A stretch of 64,000 nt of DNA from Agrostemma githago (Eukaryota; Streptophyta; Magnoliopsida; Caryophyllales; Caryophyllaceae). The position numbers and the translations under genes are program-made. Below, in pieces: positions 25,001-37,035 of the stretch; position 1 is the first letter of the stretch; each line of letters opens with the position of its first letter. The notes below the pieces were generated by a model. That model searched no databases and was not told the origin of the DNA. It was given only the letters and a program-made list of their open reading frames with translations. The stretch covers positions 35,144,678 to 35,208,677 of the forward strand of contig OY288243.1 in assembly GCA_958450325.1 (NCBI GenBank), in the 5' to 3' direction.

Positions 25001-28000
25001 ATGGATGGAGTGCTTACAGTCTGTTGGTACTAGGTCTGTCTATGGCAAAGATTTTAATGCTCTATCCTACAAGTTCATTGCTGTCCTTGTTGCAACTCTT
25101 GCCTTGGCACGGAACATTCAGCGATCAGAGGTTTGCTTAGACTTATCATGAACGATCACTATGACTGGCAGTATTGTGGAAGATTATAACTGTATTGCTG
25201 CATTCTTTTGTAGATTGACAGGCGTTCTCAAGTTGATATGTTGTCACGGCACCGCCTTGCCTCGGGGACTCGTGCTTGGAGAAAACTCATTCATTATTTA
25301 TTAGAGACAAATTGTCTTTTTGGGCCATTCAGTGACGCCCTCTGCAACCCCGAACAAGTATGTAGTGTGCATTGTATTTTTATGATGATATTGTTATCTT
25401 TATGTAGAAGGCACGCAAATTTATCTGTAAAAATATCTTTTTGTGAAGGAATACAGTGCTAGTGCATCTGTCCAATGTTAGTTTATCTTCAAATGCTATC
25501 AAATTCTGATGTTCATTTCTTTCCATACCCCCGTCTGGACCTCAGTTAAAAAAGAAGGCACGCAAATTTCTTTTCATGGTTTCTGAAAGATGATATATTA
25601 TCGCTGAGGAATATCTACTTCTTGGGTTTCAAATGAAACATTCTCTTCGTCCTAAAGATAAGCTGCAGCTTGGTCCAGAGATAGTTTGGAAATGGGCAAT
25701 ATGAACCAGAGTTGGGAAACAAGGAAATTGATTGAGTAGAAACACATGCAGAGAAACAGGAAGAGAGATGACACATTGCATCTGATAGAATCATAGGAAT
25801 TTGAAATAGAAGTTCCGTTATCATAGTCGAGTGTGTGTTTTTGTTTTTGAGGTAACAGTCAAGTATTTTTAGAGGTAACACATCTACTAAAATCAATCTT
25901 TCTTTCAGGTATTCTGGAGGTTAGATGTCATCGAAACCTCTTCAAGAATGAGAAGGTGCTTGAGGAAGAATTATAGAGGCTCTGCACATGTTGGTGCCGC
26001 TGCTAATTATGGAGATGACAGAGTTGACACACATGATCAACACATGGGAATAAATGCATCAAATGCTTCTGTTGTAGCAGAGGCAATTTCTGTGGAGGTA
26101 ATAAGTGAAGATGATATTAACAATAGGGCGAGCAGTGATTTTGGTGGAGAGCCGAATGAGGATTATTACCCAAGGCAATCCTATGGTGCAGAATCTTCAG
26201 TACAGGTTTCATCTGAATTTATTGACCCACGAACTAGTAGTGGGCAAGAAATAGCTGAAGATCCTTCAGCAGTTGCACCTGGATATGTTCCTAGTGAACG
26301 GGATGAGAGAATTTTGATTGAAATTCCATGCTCCATGGTGAAGCCGCTGAGGGTTTCTCATGGGACATTTCAAGTAAGTGTTGCGTCTCTTATGCTGGCT
26401 AGTATCACTATTATTTTCTGAATTGCAATGTAACTAATTTAATTTTAACAAAATAAATATTTGTGGAATGGGAGATTTTCAGAGACTACGAGTCAAACTT
26501 GCATCAAATATGTAACCTTGATATGCAAGTGTCATAGAAGTGCAACATGTGACTAGAACACTCGGGAATTACATTGTTGATAATCACTGGGAGCTAATAT
26601 TCTGAACATTGTTTTTGCAAATATAGCTAAGTGAATTACGACAGCTTAGTTCTTTCATGAGTGCTTCACCTATATTCAAGTTCTCTACATTAAATCTGTA
26701 GGGAGGTACATTATATAATGTGATGTATTTCGATTCATCCCGACTCCTATTTTCCAGCTTTATCAGGTCTTTCAATTTTGCGCTACCGTGTCACCAAAAT
26801 TTGGAGACAGCCTCATAAAGGTTACGGAGTACTTCTTTCAAAGATGATTGACATACAGTCTTCTTTTCCCTGAGAATTCTGTGTTTTTATATGATGTCAA
26901 AGAAAATACAAGGATTAGGGCATGAAGTGGTAAAATCCTGTATACATCAAGATTTAGATTTGTCTACCTTAGCTATACACGGTCCAGTTTATTCCATTCG
27001 TTGCTCATGAATCATGTGGCAGATTATATTTTATGCAGCTGGACCAGTGACCTCTTGTGATAATCTTCAAAGCCATCTGTACTCTGAAAATGCTCCATTT
27101 TTTTTTTCAGTTTTATCTATTGGAGTTCTGCGGCAGGCACATCCGGTGCAGTGAAGTGAATGTCTTCATGACAGTTTCCCAAATAATTTTTGTTTTACTG
27201 GGGGACAACTGGCTAAATATACAGATTTACATTGAAATGAAATGGTTTATCTTGAATAGTTTCATTGTACTTTTTTCAAAATAAGATTCGTCTGTGAATT
27301 GTTCTCCCGATCATTTAAACTCATATGTCAACTTTTAATGACATATCATGTTTGCCTTGATCAGATAACCACCAAAAAGATCAACTTCATTGCTGAGAAC
27401 GAGGCTAGTTCTTCAGGCAATGAGTTGGATAATGGTTGTGAAAGCCAAGATCAGGATAAGAATCGTAGCTGGTTAATTTCTTCACTTCATCAAATTTATA
27501 GTAGAAGGTAAGATATTCTGAAATATCAGTTTATGAAACTTCTATCGTCCATGTCAAATCTCTAATAATTCTCTATATCAACAAGGTGAAATAGTTTATT
27601 TTTGCTGAGTACAGTTCGCTATGCGATTGTACTGTGAGATATACATGTCTGATTAAGGTTATTTATTTTTTTATTTTTTTATTTTTTTATTTGTTATTAC
27701 TGAATTGCTATTTGCAGGTATCTTTTGAGAAGAAGTTCACTGGAGCTGTTTATGCTTGATCGTTCCAATTACTTTTTTGATTTTGGGGTATTGTTTTTAC
27801 TTTCTGTTCCATTTTTGTATGCTTGTTTATCCACCCAACTTCCACTCTAGTATCTTATATTGGGTTTGTACTATTCTTAGTTGTTTTTGTTCAATATGTA
27901 GACCAGCGAAGGTAGAAAAAATGCATATCGTGCTATTGTCCATGCACGCCCTCCTCATTTGAACAACATATATCTGGCAACTCAGGTTCGGCTTAATGCT

Positions 28001-31000
28001 ACTTAATTTATTTTTGCCAGTCCGAAGAGTGGACAATTTATTTCTGTTTCACTTTTATTGTATTTATTTTATTTTTGTACTCTGTAGAGACCTGATCAAC
28101 TTCTTAAAAGAACTCAACTTATGGAGCGTTGGGCTCGGTGGGAGGTATCAGAATTATCTCTGTTCTATTGTTTTTCAGTATGCACAGATTTTGTTTCAAG
28201 TATTTGTGAATTTAATCTAGCTCTGGCATCCTTCGTTTTATTTCAGATCAGCAACTTTGAATACCTAATGCAGCTCAACACACTGGCTGGGAGAAGCTAT
28301 AACGATATCACCCAGGTTTCTTCTACAATATTTATCAAAAGATTCATGTTGATTGTAATTATGACATTCCATTGCTGCTAATATTTTCGTCTTTTCACTT
28401 GTGCCTGATTCAGTATCCAGTATTCCCTTGGATTCTGGCTGATTATTCTTCAAAGAATTTGGATCTCTCAGATCCTTCTTCTTATCGAGACCTTTCTAAG
28501 GTATAATAGATCCGTTGAGCTTTTCTACTTAGTAATTTGAACTCATGTTTTCTAACCAATTGATTTTGTTGATAGCCGGTTGGCGCGCTGAATCCAGAAC
28601 GGCTAAAAAAATTTCTGGAACGATATTCCAGCTTTGATGATCCAGTTATCCCAAAGTTCCATTATGGCTCTCATTACTCTAGTGCTGGAACTGTATGTTT
28701 CTACTTTCATTTATCCCTGTGAGTTGTGATATTGGTAATTTGGTATTAACGCATTGTAAATTTAAATGTGAAATTTGTGATGTATTTTGTTTTCTGACCT
28801 CAATGAAAAGTGAGAGAACATAATTATCTGTGGGCAAATGGTTGGTTGAGCATTGGAACCTGATGAGATCGAGGACTTACAAAAATAAGAGGGCTTTACT
28901 GTTCCATTGTCTAACTCATCCCCTTCTTTTTCTTCCCTGAAGGGCATAGATAATTGAAAATATGATTCCATCATTCCATGGTTTTTTACTCTCTAATTTA
29001 ATAATTGTTGGTCTCTTCACAGGTGCTGTATTACTTAGTCCGGTTAGAACCTTTCACCACTCATTCTATTCAACTTCAAGGTGGAAAATTCGACCATGCG
29101 GATAGAATGTTTCTCGATATTGCTACTACTTGGGATGGAGTTCTAGAGGACATGAGCGATGTGAAGGAATTGGTACGTTTTTTTATATGATTCATATAAT
29201 AAGCTTGTTGCCCTTAATTTATGTAGTTGCCAAAGTTTAATACTTTGGGCTAATTTCCTAGGTCCCGGAGCTGTTTTACCTCCCTGAGGTAGTGACAAAC
29301 GAAAATGCTATAGACTTTGGTACTACACAACTTGGGGAAAAGCTCGGTATGTTATTAATATAAATTTCCGGATTACATTTAGCCATTTAGGGCATTACTG
29401 TATGTGTAATACTGTGTTTTACTTGTCACCTACTAGATTCAGTCAAGCTCCCTCCTTGGGCTGGAAATCCTGTTGAATTCATCCATAAACATAGAATGGC
29501 TCTTGAGAGCGAACATGTTTCTGCTCATTTGCATGAGTGGATTGACCTCATATTTGGGTAAGCTATAATAAATTAGTCTACCTTATTTTTTAGCGAACAA
29601 ACTAGACTATATTCATTTATTTGAATTTGAATATTCTCCTAAAAAAACAGTTGGCTAGCCAAGTGGCTGTCCTTGACTCGGAAATATGACATGCTTGAAT
29701 ATATAGGTACAAGCAAAGGGGAAAAGAAGCAATAGCGGCCAATAATGTTTTCTTTTACATCACATATGAAGGGACTGTTGACATTGACAAGATCTCAGAC
29801 CCTGTAAGTGTGCCTTGTGTGTCAATAATATTTTCTCTATGATGTATGCAGGTCCAGTTTATCTTTATGATAGTGAAAAGAGAGAATTTGTACTGCTGTA
29901 TAATTAATTCGCACAAATTCTGTTTGGTTGTATGAAGGTACAACAACGTGCCACTCAAGATCAAATTGCTTATTTTGGGCAAACCCCATCTCAGCTTTTG
30001 ACTGTTCCTCATATTAAAAGAATGCCAGTGTCTGAAGTTCTCCAACTACAGGTAGGCTTTTCAATTTATTATCATTTCATATCTGCTTAGAAATGTCATG
30101 TATGCTTTATTAAGTGTGAAAATGATTATCATTTGAGGTTTTACCTTATCCCTCCCTTCCTTCCTCTCCTCATTTCTAAAGAGTTGTGGATATCGTAATT
30201 TCTAGAAATTATCCTTGTGTTTTAGCTCTCTAGTTTATTTTGTTCAGCTCTTCTTTTTTGTTGTGACAATGGTAGAATGCTTTGGTGCGGCTTTGGCTAT
30301 TTCCATTGAGGTATCCCTTCTGCCAGGATATCGTTGAAATGTTCGCTTAAAGAATATAGGATTGTTTCCACTTTGGTATCTCAAGGTCTAAGGTTGTTCC
30401 ACTTTGGTGCCTTGAGAATTCAACTCCACTTTGGGACCTGAGCTTTGGGGTATATCTGGCTTTTGTCTCCTGAAATTTTCTCATCAATGTCATCATGTGT
30501 AAATAAAGTACATTTTCATCTAAATTAATGATGTTTTTCTACATAATAAATGATGAGAAAATAAACATTAAAACTAATATAGTGACAAAGTTACGAGTAA
30601 TTTAAAGAGTACTACCTCCCATTTTTTATTTCTTCCCATTTCGTTAATATATGTGAGGAGTATTTTATTGAAATTGAAAGAAAGGAAAAAAAGAAAAAGG
30701 AGGGAATACTTTATTTCGCTTATAAATAGTTGTGTGAAAGGGCAAAATACGTTGATAATGCTCCGTACCTTTTAGGTTACCAGAATGGAAATAGCTTAAA
30801 CATTACATCACCAAAAATGAATTTGTAAAACCTAAGAGTATCAGAGTGAAATTAGTCCAAGCCTCGGGTCACAAAAGTGGAAGTAATCCATGATCATATT
30901 CCCCCACAATCGTAGGAATGTATATACTGAGTATTTCGACTCTATGGATCTTCTACTTGGTGAAAATCAATTTGCTTTATATTTCTTCAAAAGAATAGTT

Positions 31001-34000
31001 AGTATGATATTGTATCCCCATCAATTTGGTATTTATGTCACTTTATTTTTGATTGTGACCGTAGACAATTTTTCGGAATCCAAAAGAACTCAAATCATAT
31101 ATGGTTCCTATGCCTGAACGCTGCAATCTTCCTGCATCTGCAATGCTTGCATCCTCGGATTCTATCATTGTTGTGGATATACATGCTCCAGCTGCACATG
31201 TGGCACAGCACAAATGGCAACCTAATACCCCTGATAAGGGTGCACCTTTTCTTTTCCAACATGGAAAAGCTACTCTGAGCTCGTCTGGCGGAGCATTGAT
31301 GCGTATGTTTAAAGGGCCGACTGGTGCTATCTCGGATGATTCACAATTTCCCCAAGCATTGGCGTTTCCTACTTCAGGAATTAGAAGTTCTGCTATTGTT
31401 GCTATAACTAGTGACAAAGACATTATTACCGGTATGCATTTTGCTCTTTGATCTCTCATGTATGTGTGTCATGGGTCTCTGTTCACATGTTCTTGATTTT
31501 ATATAGGCAATTTGATTATCACTATTTTCTTTGGAAGTAAAGGAAACATGTCGATTCAGAAAATGTGTCCCATAGCTTCAAGCATCTATGAGCCAAAAAT
31601 ATCGCATGCTGAATATACTGTTGGACATAGAACGATTAACCAAAAAAAAAAAACTCCCTCCATTTCAATGAAAGCTTCCACTTTTCCTTTTTCGTAAATT
31701 TCTTTGATAGCTTCCACTTTCTTATTTGGTATCACTCTTTACTCTTACCTAAGTGGCCGACCTATTTTACTCCCTCTCTACTTTTGAATATTTTATTATT
31801 GTCATTAAAAATTGTGCCCTTTTTTAGGTGAAACCTTTCATTGAAATAGAGGGAGTATTATGTAAATGCCATTCTGACCTACATGCTAAATACGGAGTAT
31901 AAAGTTGTACATAGAATGATTTATTACAGGGATAGAACCAAAAAATTAGTTTGTAAATACAATTCTGACCTTGGAATTGAAGTTGGCTATGCTATACCAC
32001 GTTGCTTAAATGTCATGGGGAACATAACTCACTAATGCATTCCTTCGTTCATTTTGCTTCAAAACAAGTTTGTTGCAAGTCTTGTGACACCCACAATTAT
32101 CGACCATATTTTTTAACTGCATGAATAGTTAAAGTGGTGAACACACCAAAATTCATATTTGGATTTGGTGTCAATTTTCATTGGTGAAGTTAATATAATA
32201 TCTGAGCTCAGCTTAAAAAATTAAGCTCTAATTCTATATAGTTGAACATGTAAGCAGTTCAGTCAGGAATGGACCATCTAAGTTCTTATTCTTTTTCTCC
32301 CTTTAAGGGTGGTGGTGGTGGGCTTTCTGATTGATGAATACTGTAATGGAAGTGTTGCCAATCAAATGTGAAAAATAGTCTCAGTTCTCTGCCACTGTCT
32401 TATGAAATTACCTAGCAAGCTGGCTTTTGAAAACAGCATTTGCCATATCAATGCCGTATGATTAATTGTTTGAAATTTGATTACTCATCCAGGTGGCCAT
32501 GCTGACAGTAGTATCAGGATCATATCAGCTGATGGAGCAAGGACTCTTGAAATAGCCACAGGGCATTGTGCTCCTGTCACGTGCTTGTCCCTTTCAGCAG
32601 ATAGTAGTTATCTTGTGACCGGATCTCGAGATACTACTGTGCTACTTTGGAGGATACATCGTACTGTCACATCCTCTACTAGCGCTTCTGAGCCTTCTAC
32701 GGGGTCAGGTACTCCGACTTCGACGAGTAATAATGCTTTGGCAGGTATCCTAGCTGACAAGAGCAGGAAGCGACGTATTGAAGGACCCATACAAGTCATG
32801 CGCGGACACTTGAGAGAAGTTCTTTGTTGCTGTGTTAGTTCGGATCTGGGAGTTGTCGTTTCTTGCTGTCAGTCACCCGACATTCTACTGCATTCTATTA
32901 GAAAGGGTCGCCTACTTAGAAGGCTACTTGGTGTCGAGGCACATGCGTTATGTCTTTCATCCGATGGCATCATAATGGCATGGAATCAATCAAGTCATAC
33001 TCTCAGTACCTTTACTCTTAATGGTGTTTCTGTTGCTAAGGTACAGATTCCTGTATTAGGAACCATAGGATGCATGGAAGTGTCGGCGGATGGACAAACT
33101 GCTTTGCTTGGAGTGAACTCCTGTCCGGCTAAGGAAGTTTCACTTGGAAGTTTCACATGGCAAGCAAAGCAACAAGTTACTGAACCTATCTCTTCAGGTT
33201 TGGATAAAGGGCAATACAGCAGATTGGATGTATCGTCTCCTTCATTATGCTTTATTGATCTATATACTTTAAAGGTACCCCAACTTCTCTTGATCTATCA
33301 GTCACTTTTCTTTCTTCTTCGGTGATCATATTTGGCCTATGCTATCCAGACTCATTTAGAGTTCTCCAACATTGATGAATGTCTAAGGGTTGGCCCGGCT
33401 ATTTCATGAAAAATATATCAAGTCTTTTGTTTAACGGAATTACTTTTTCATAATTGCATGTTACTCAATCCTACCTAAACTTTCATAAATTTTCCAATAC
33501 TATCCCTTTCCTCATTTTCATGATTTTCCTTCTAAACAAAACTCTAAATAACCTTATCAAAATTAATTCTCGTCAATTCTAAAATCAATTCTCTATCAAT
33601 TATATGTGAATTCAATATGTATCATAATTCGGTAATCGATATTCTATTGTAAAATTAGTTTTAATTGATTAATTAGGGTTAATTCCGATTTAGGGTTTGA
33701 GTGACATTGAATTTTAGGGTTTAGGGTTTGAATTAGATTTCTATAATTATTATCGAATTAATTTCGTCTTTTTAATTTGGTTATAGTTTTAATTAATTAT
33801 AATTTTTTTATTGTAATTTTTATTGTATGCTCCATATAAGTTAATTAATTTGAAACGATTGAAAAAATAATAGCATAGACAATCTTTAAAAAGGAGGAAA
33901 AAACGCGGTGGCTGACGTGGTGGGCCGGAGTGGTCGCCGCCGTGGTAGTGGAGAATTTTGACAACTTTGAGATTTTTTTATCTCTCAAAAATCTCTCTAG

Positions 34001-35489
34001 AACATTAGATGAGAAGGTAGAAATAAGAGGGGTGAAATTGTAATTTTCAAGTACAATTGAGTAACATGCAGGTATGAAAAAGTAGCACCCTTGTTTAAAG
34101 CAACGTATTATGTGTCATGCCAATGTGTTGGAGCATGGAGTGTTGTATGTGGGTGCATGGTGTAATACGAAGCGTTAGAGCACTAGTATTTACTCCCTCC
34201 ATCCAATTTTCCCATTTGACTTTGCACGGTCTCCAAGACAAGATGTTGACCATATTTTTCTTTATCATAGATTACTCTCTCTGCTCAAAAACTTGTGGAA
34301 GATTGTTTTATAGCAAGTGTTAAAAATATTGGAGTTTCATTTTAATTTTCGTTTAAGATTAATAGTGACTTTTAAACTAAGACCATTCAAAAAATCAAAT
34401 AGGAACTTCCTGTACTAGTAAACAACACATGGGGAATACATTTTTTTAAGTGGTCTTCTGATAAAACAAAATTTTCAGCTATTGCATAAAATGAAGCTTC
34501 AAGTTGGCCAGGATATTACAGCGATAGCTTTGAACAAGGACAACACAAATCTATTGGTGTCTACTGTGGATAAGCAGTTGATAATTTTCACGGACCCTTC
34601 TGTAAGTTAGTTTTTTGTTAGCTTTATTCTGTTTTTCTTCATACTGATGCTGTATAATGTTATTACTGGCTAGAATCCAGATACGTAGGGGTAATGCTAT
34701 TTACTTCTGTTTCAACCTTCTCCTCTCACGCTCATAACAATGAACTTTATCTGCAGAAATGAATTTCCACCTATGTCTGTCCCAAACTCCTAACCAATAG
34801 TCTGTGTTTGCATTTCTGGCCAACTTGACCCAGTGGCGGATTTTTGGGAGGGAATGGATGAGCACGTGCCCTCCCCCAAGTCCAGATAGAAAGTATTTAT
34901 AAACTTCCTATATTTGTAAGATACCGATGTAGCACACTTGGTAAAAGTTCTAGTATGTGCACAAAATACCAGGATGACCTGGTGCCCTCTTTTTTTGAAG
35001 GAGATTATAATGCCAACTTCTATCTTCATTTTGGTTCGAAAGGTTGCTATCAAGAAGAATTGAACATTAGACATTTGGTTTATATACTCCCTCCATTCAA
35101 GTCGAGCCTACCCATATGCTTTATGCACAAGTTTTAAGAAAGTGTTTGTTTATTATTAAAAGTACAAATAAGTATTTGTTTAATATTAAATGTAGGGTAG
35201 ATAGGGGCATTTATGTAAATAGGCAAGGTTTAAATTATTTGTTTAATATTAAAACAATGACTAAAATTTAAATGGGTAGGTTGGACTTGAACGTTCAAAA
35301 AAGGAATATGGGTAGATTAGACTTGAACGGAGGGAGTATTAACCACTACATCATTACCATTTCATGGCACTCAGTTATTTTCAGACTCCGCTTAACTCTT
35401 TATGTTCTGGCGGTTATTTGCAGTTGAGTTTGAAAGTGGTTGATCAAATGCTCAAGCTCGGGTGGGAAGGTGAGGGACTTATGAAGTGA
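13003..35489 (+). CDS. SPI: SPIRRIG-like BEACH/WD40 protein, C-terminal 2038 residues (5' end outside window)
   Basis: Large BEACH-domain protein; in Arabidopsis SPIRRIG acts in membrane trafficking, trichome and root-hair growth and P-body-linked mRNA regulation (family knowledge). 29 exons: 13003-13722, 14746-14880, 16197-16301, 16502-16615, 17092-17168, 18777-18858, 20772-21059, 21159-21787, 22846-22930, 23419-23613, 24585-25130, 25214-25357, 25909-26373, 27365-27507, 27718-27787, 27902-27985, 28088-28144, 28247-28315, 28414-28500, 28576-28692, 29023-29172, 29262-29346, 29437-29557, 29707-29803, 29938-30051, 31065-31431, 32493-33274, 34479-34601, 35424-35489. All introns are GT-AG and phases join without a stop. 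Layout: armadillo-like region, PH-like, BEACH, WD40. The end LKLGWEGEGLMK precedes TGA at 35487. The first exon begins in phase 0 after an acceptor, so the N-terminal part (roughly 1500 residues in relatives) is upstream or missing. The acceptor at 18776 is weak; exon 8 could also start at 21168 in frame. Confidence 0.92.
14881..16196. other. SPI intron 2 with an unclassified G/C-richer insertion
   Basis: This 1.3-kb intron contains at about 15990-16150 a stretch of repeated 'gaccggacc' and 'cggaccgggtcggtccgg' blocks, ending 'tttttgaacacccc'. It looks like the end of a transposable element, but I found no matching second end. Short open frames on its minus strand (15905-16149) are products of these repeats. 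Confidence 0.35.
19190..19860 (-). pseudogene. Decayed antisense coding-like fragment with three 28-residue repeats, in SPI intron 6
   Basis: On the minus strand, about 19580-19840 holds three tandem copies of a unit that translates as RSHCVQSK-EH-L-D-DEEG---GFVEG, the copy nearest 19590 lacking a few codons. One copy has a stop after EHLL. Downstream on the same strand come LDDQSNLPANPQDTFTIV and, after stops, a 64-codon open stretch at 19241-19435 containing KLRVITKSDGSSSLELKEK. I do not recognise the family. A captured or transposon-derived gene fragment is likely. The codon-like repeat spacing (about 84 bp) is the main evidence. Confidence 0.4.
26296..27985 (+). other. SPI: SPI PH-like (BEACH-associated) domain
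   Basis: Encoded by the end of exon 13 and exons 14-16, visible residues about 1168-1294. It starts at ILIEIPCSMVKPLRV, continues through ITTKKINFIAEN, SWLISSLHQIYSRRYLLRR and LELFMLDRSNYFFDF, and ends near AIVHARPPHLNNIYLAT. This is the PH-BEACH module that packs against the BEACH domain in this family. Confidence 0.85.
28088..30051 (+). other. SPI: SPI BEACH domain
   Basis: Encoded by exons 17-25, visible residues about 1295-1593. Signature blocks are RWARWEISNFEYLMQLN, LAGRSYNDITQYPVFPWIL, the DLSKPVGALN block, FHYGSHYSSAGTVLYYLVR, LPEVVTNENAIDFGTTQ, LPPWAGNPVEFIHKHRMALE and HEWIDLIFGYKQRGKEA. All expected BEACH blocks are present with no stop or gap. Confidence 0.95.
30359..30889. mobile_element. 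Non-autonomous inverted-repeat element (531 bp) in SPI intron 25
   Basis: The left end GGATTGTTTCCACTTTGGTA and the right end, read inverted, GGATTACTTCCACTTTTGTG form an imperfect ~28-bp terminal inverted repeat. The interior has no coding frame. A degraded inner pair, 'tactacctccc' at about 30610 and 'ggagggaatac' at about 30700, may be an older MITE. No clear target duplication; superfamily unknown. Confidence 0.5.
31654..31855. mobile_element. Stowaway-like MITE in SPI intron 26
   Basis: Starts CTCCCTCCATTTCAATGAAA and ends TTTCATTGAAATAGAGGGAG, followed by TA at 31856-31857. The left flank is an A-run rather than TA, so one copy of the duplication has changed. It lies wholly inside the 1-kb intron between exons 26 and 27. 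Confidence 0.8.
32493..34601 (+). other. SPI: SPI WD40 repeats
   Basis: Encoded mainly by exons 27 and 28, visible residues about 1690-2017. Repeat-like blocks are GGHADSSIRI, GHCAPVTCLSLSADSSYLVT with SRDTTVLLWRI, RGHLREVLCCCVSSD, GVEAHALCLSSDGIIMAW and GQDITAIALNKDNTNLLVST. A low-complexity Ser/Thr linker and a basic KSRKRRIEG lie between the second and third repeats. The last exon adds LSLKVVDQMLKLGWEGEG. Confidence 0.88.
33275..34478. other. SPI intron 27 contents
   Basis: A 1.2-kb AT-rich intron. It contains a short run of telomere-like TTTAGGG units near 33715-33728 and a lone MITE-like end 'tactccctccatcc' at about 34192 for which I found no partner. No coding sequence is seen. Confidence 0.4.
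35087..35336. mobile_element. Stowaway-like MITE in the last SPI intron
   Basis: Starts CTCCCTCCATTCAAGTCGAG and ends TAGACTTGAACGGAGGGAG; TA on both sides (35085-35086, 35337-35338). The interior carries two forms of 'gggtagattagacttgaacg'. It sits in the intron between the last two coding exons. Confidence 0.85.
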
Positions 35490-37035
35490 AGTTGTTGGAA
35501 CAAGGTAATATGACTATCAATTGTCAGACACTTGCATATGTCGTTTCACCAATATACTTATCACAAAGATCGAATGAGACCGTCTCATTGTGGGACATTG
35601 CCCCGTAATTAAGTGACAGAGTATTAAGTATTCATAGGGGAGTGTATTATTTATACAACAAACTTTGATGTACAACATTGAATACACAAAACGAACCAAA
35701 AATAGCTAGAACACAGGGAATAGGTTAAAATTTTGACTTGATTTGGCTGTATATTCTTCCTTTCATGTAGATTAGGCTGTATCTCTCATTTGTTCATATT
35801 TTATGATTCTGGTAACATATATTTTTTGGATGGGCTTATTTTCAAGGAGAGACAAATGCCTTCTTCGAATGATCTTCGTAATATTTGGACGGCAAATGTG
35901 CCATGTATAACGATGCAAGATCTTTTCATTACAAGTTGCCATTCTCTATGTTTGCCTTTATTTCTTGTTATGGCAAATTTTATGCACAAATTTAAGAGCA
36001 AAAGATCCGTATTTTTGTGTCTAGTATAACCCAGTGGTGAAGCACGAAGTATATTACGAGAGGATCTTAGTATCTCACTAGACAACGACGACTAAGTATA
36101 TGTAATTGCAATCATACACAGAGTTTTACTTGTACACATTTTGTCATTTGCTTTTCCGTGTTTGTTGTTCCCATAAAAAGAATCCCTCAAGTTTCTCTCT
36201 TCCCCTAAACCTAGACTAATTAAGCAAAAATATACGATTATTGAATGTTGGACGTGAAAGTAATTTTGGTTTCGTGAATTATCTCATCGATTTTGGATGG
36301 TATTTTAATTATCTTGTTAATCATCTCATTCATTTAGGTTTTAGCAATATATACGAATAAATCCAAAATTGAAAATATATACTCTACACATAAGAGTCAA
36401 GATCTGGTGTGAACTTATACTATAATGGGTCAATTAACCGAATGGGTACAAATAGTGAGTTCTATGTGATGGATTGGTAAAAAAGTATCATCGGCGTCAA
36501 ATGGGTAAAAAAATGGCATCCAAGTGATGAATTGGTAAAAAAATATAATCGGCATCAAATTGGTAAAAAAAGTGATACTCGAGCGACAAATTTGGTAAAT
36601 GTCATCGGTGCCAAATTGTTAGAAAACTATAACCGATGCGAAACTAGTTTATAATTTAATGATCGTAAAATAAATTACCTATCATTTTGGGTCGGTTTAT
36701 AATTTTTTTTACAAAGTACTCCGTATGTAAATATTGTCACATAGGTTCGTGTTTACGGTTCTTACGATACAGTGTAAAAAACGTATCTCCGTGCCAAATT
36801 GGTTAAAAACAAAGTGACCCAAAACATCAGGACATGTCAAAATTTGACCCGACCCCTTTTTTCGACCCGCGACCCATTTGACCCGAACCCGAAAGACCCG
36901 TTAATTTAGGCAAAAAAAATCCGGCTCGACCTGTATTCTAAACGACCAGTTTAACGAGTCTAAAATCTTATAATCAAATACAATAATGGATAAAAAAGGA
37001 CGGATCTTCTAATCAAATACAGTACTAAACTCTAC
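35490..37035. other. SPI 3' flank and intergenic DNA
   Basis: The SPI 3' UTR must start at 35490, but I see no clear AATAAA signal to fix its end. At about 36430-36620 a degenerate short repeat ('aattggtaaaaaa..tcatcgg..caaa', about 40-bp spacing) is visible. At about 36840-36900 there is a run of 'gacccg' blocks. No gene is supported. Confidence 0.5.

Larger units (their letters stand above)
13003..26300 (+). other. SPI: SPI armadillo-like/ConA-like central region (exons 1-13)
   Basis: Visible residues 1 to about 1170. The first exon opens with RVLHLIYRLVVQPN and an acidic, serine-rich stretch (residues about 45-110). Exons 2-4 carry helical repeat-like sequence (ELLLVLLRSLPYAS, DEWPEWLLEVLISNYE). 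Exons 7-8 are alanine- and glycine-rich. Exons 10-11 contain WRPLLAGIHELATADG and AWAAAFASPPAAMALAMIAA. Exon 13 ends with an acidic linker leading into the PH-like domain. These blocks match the SPIRRIG family pattern from memory; no alignment was run. Confidence 0.8.

Noticed and set aside
34192..34330. Lone 'tactccctccatcc' MITE end
   Set aside because: No matching right end before the next complete MITE at 35087.
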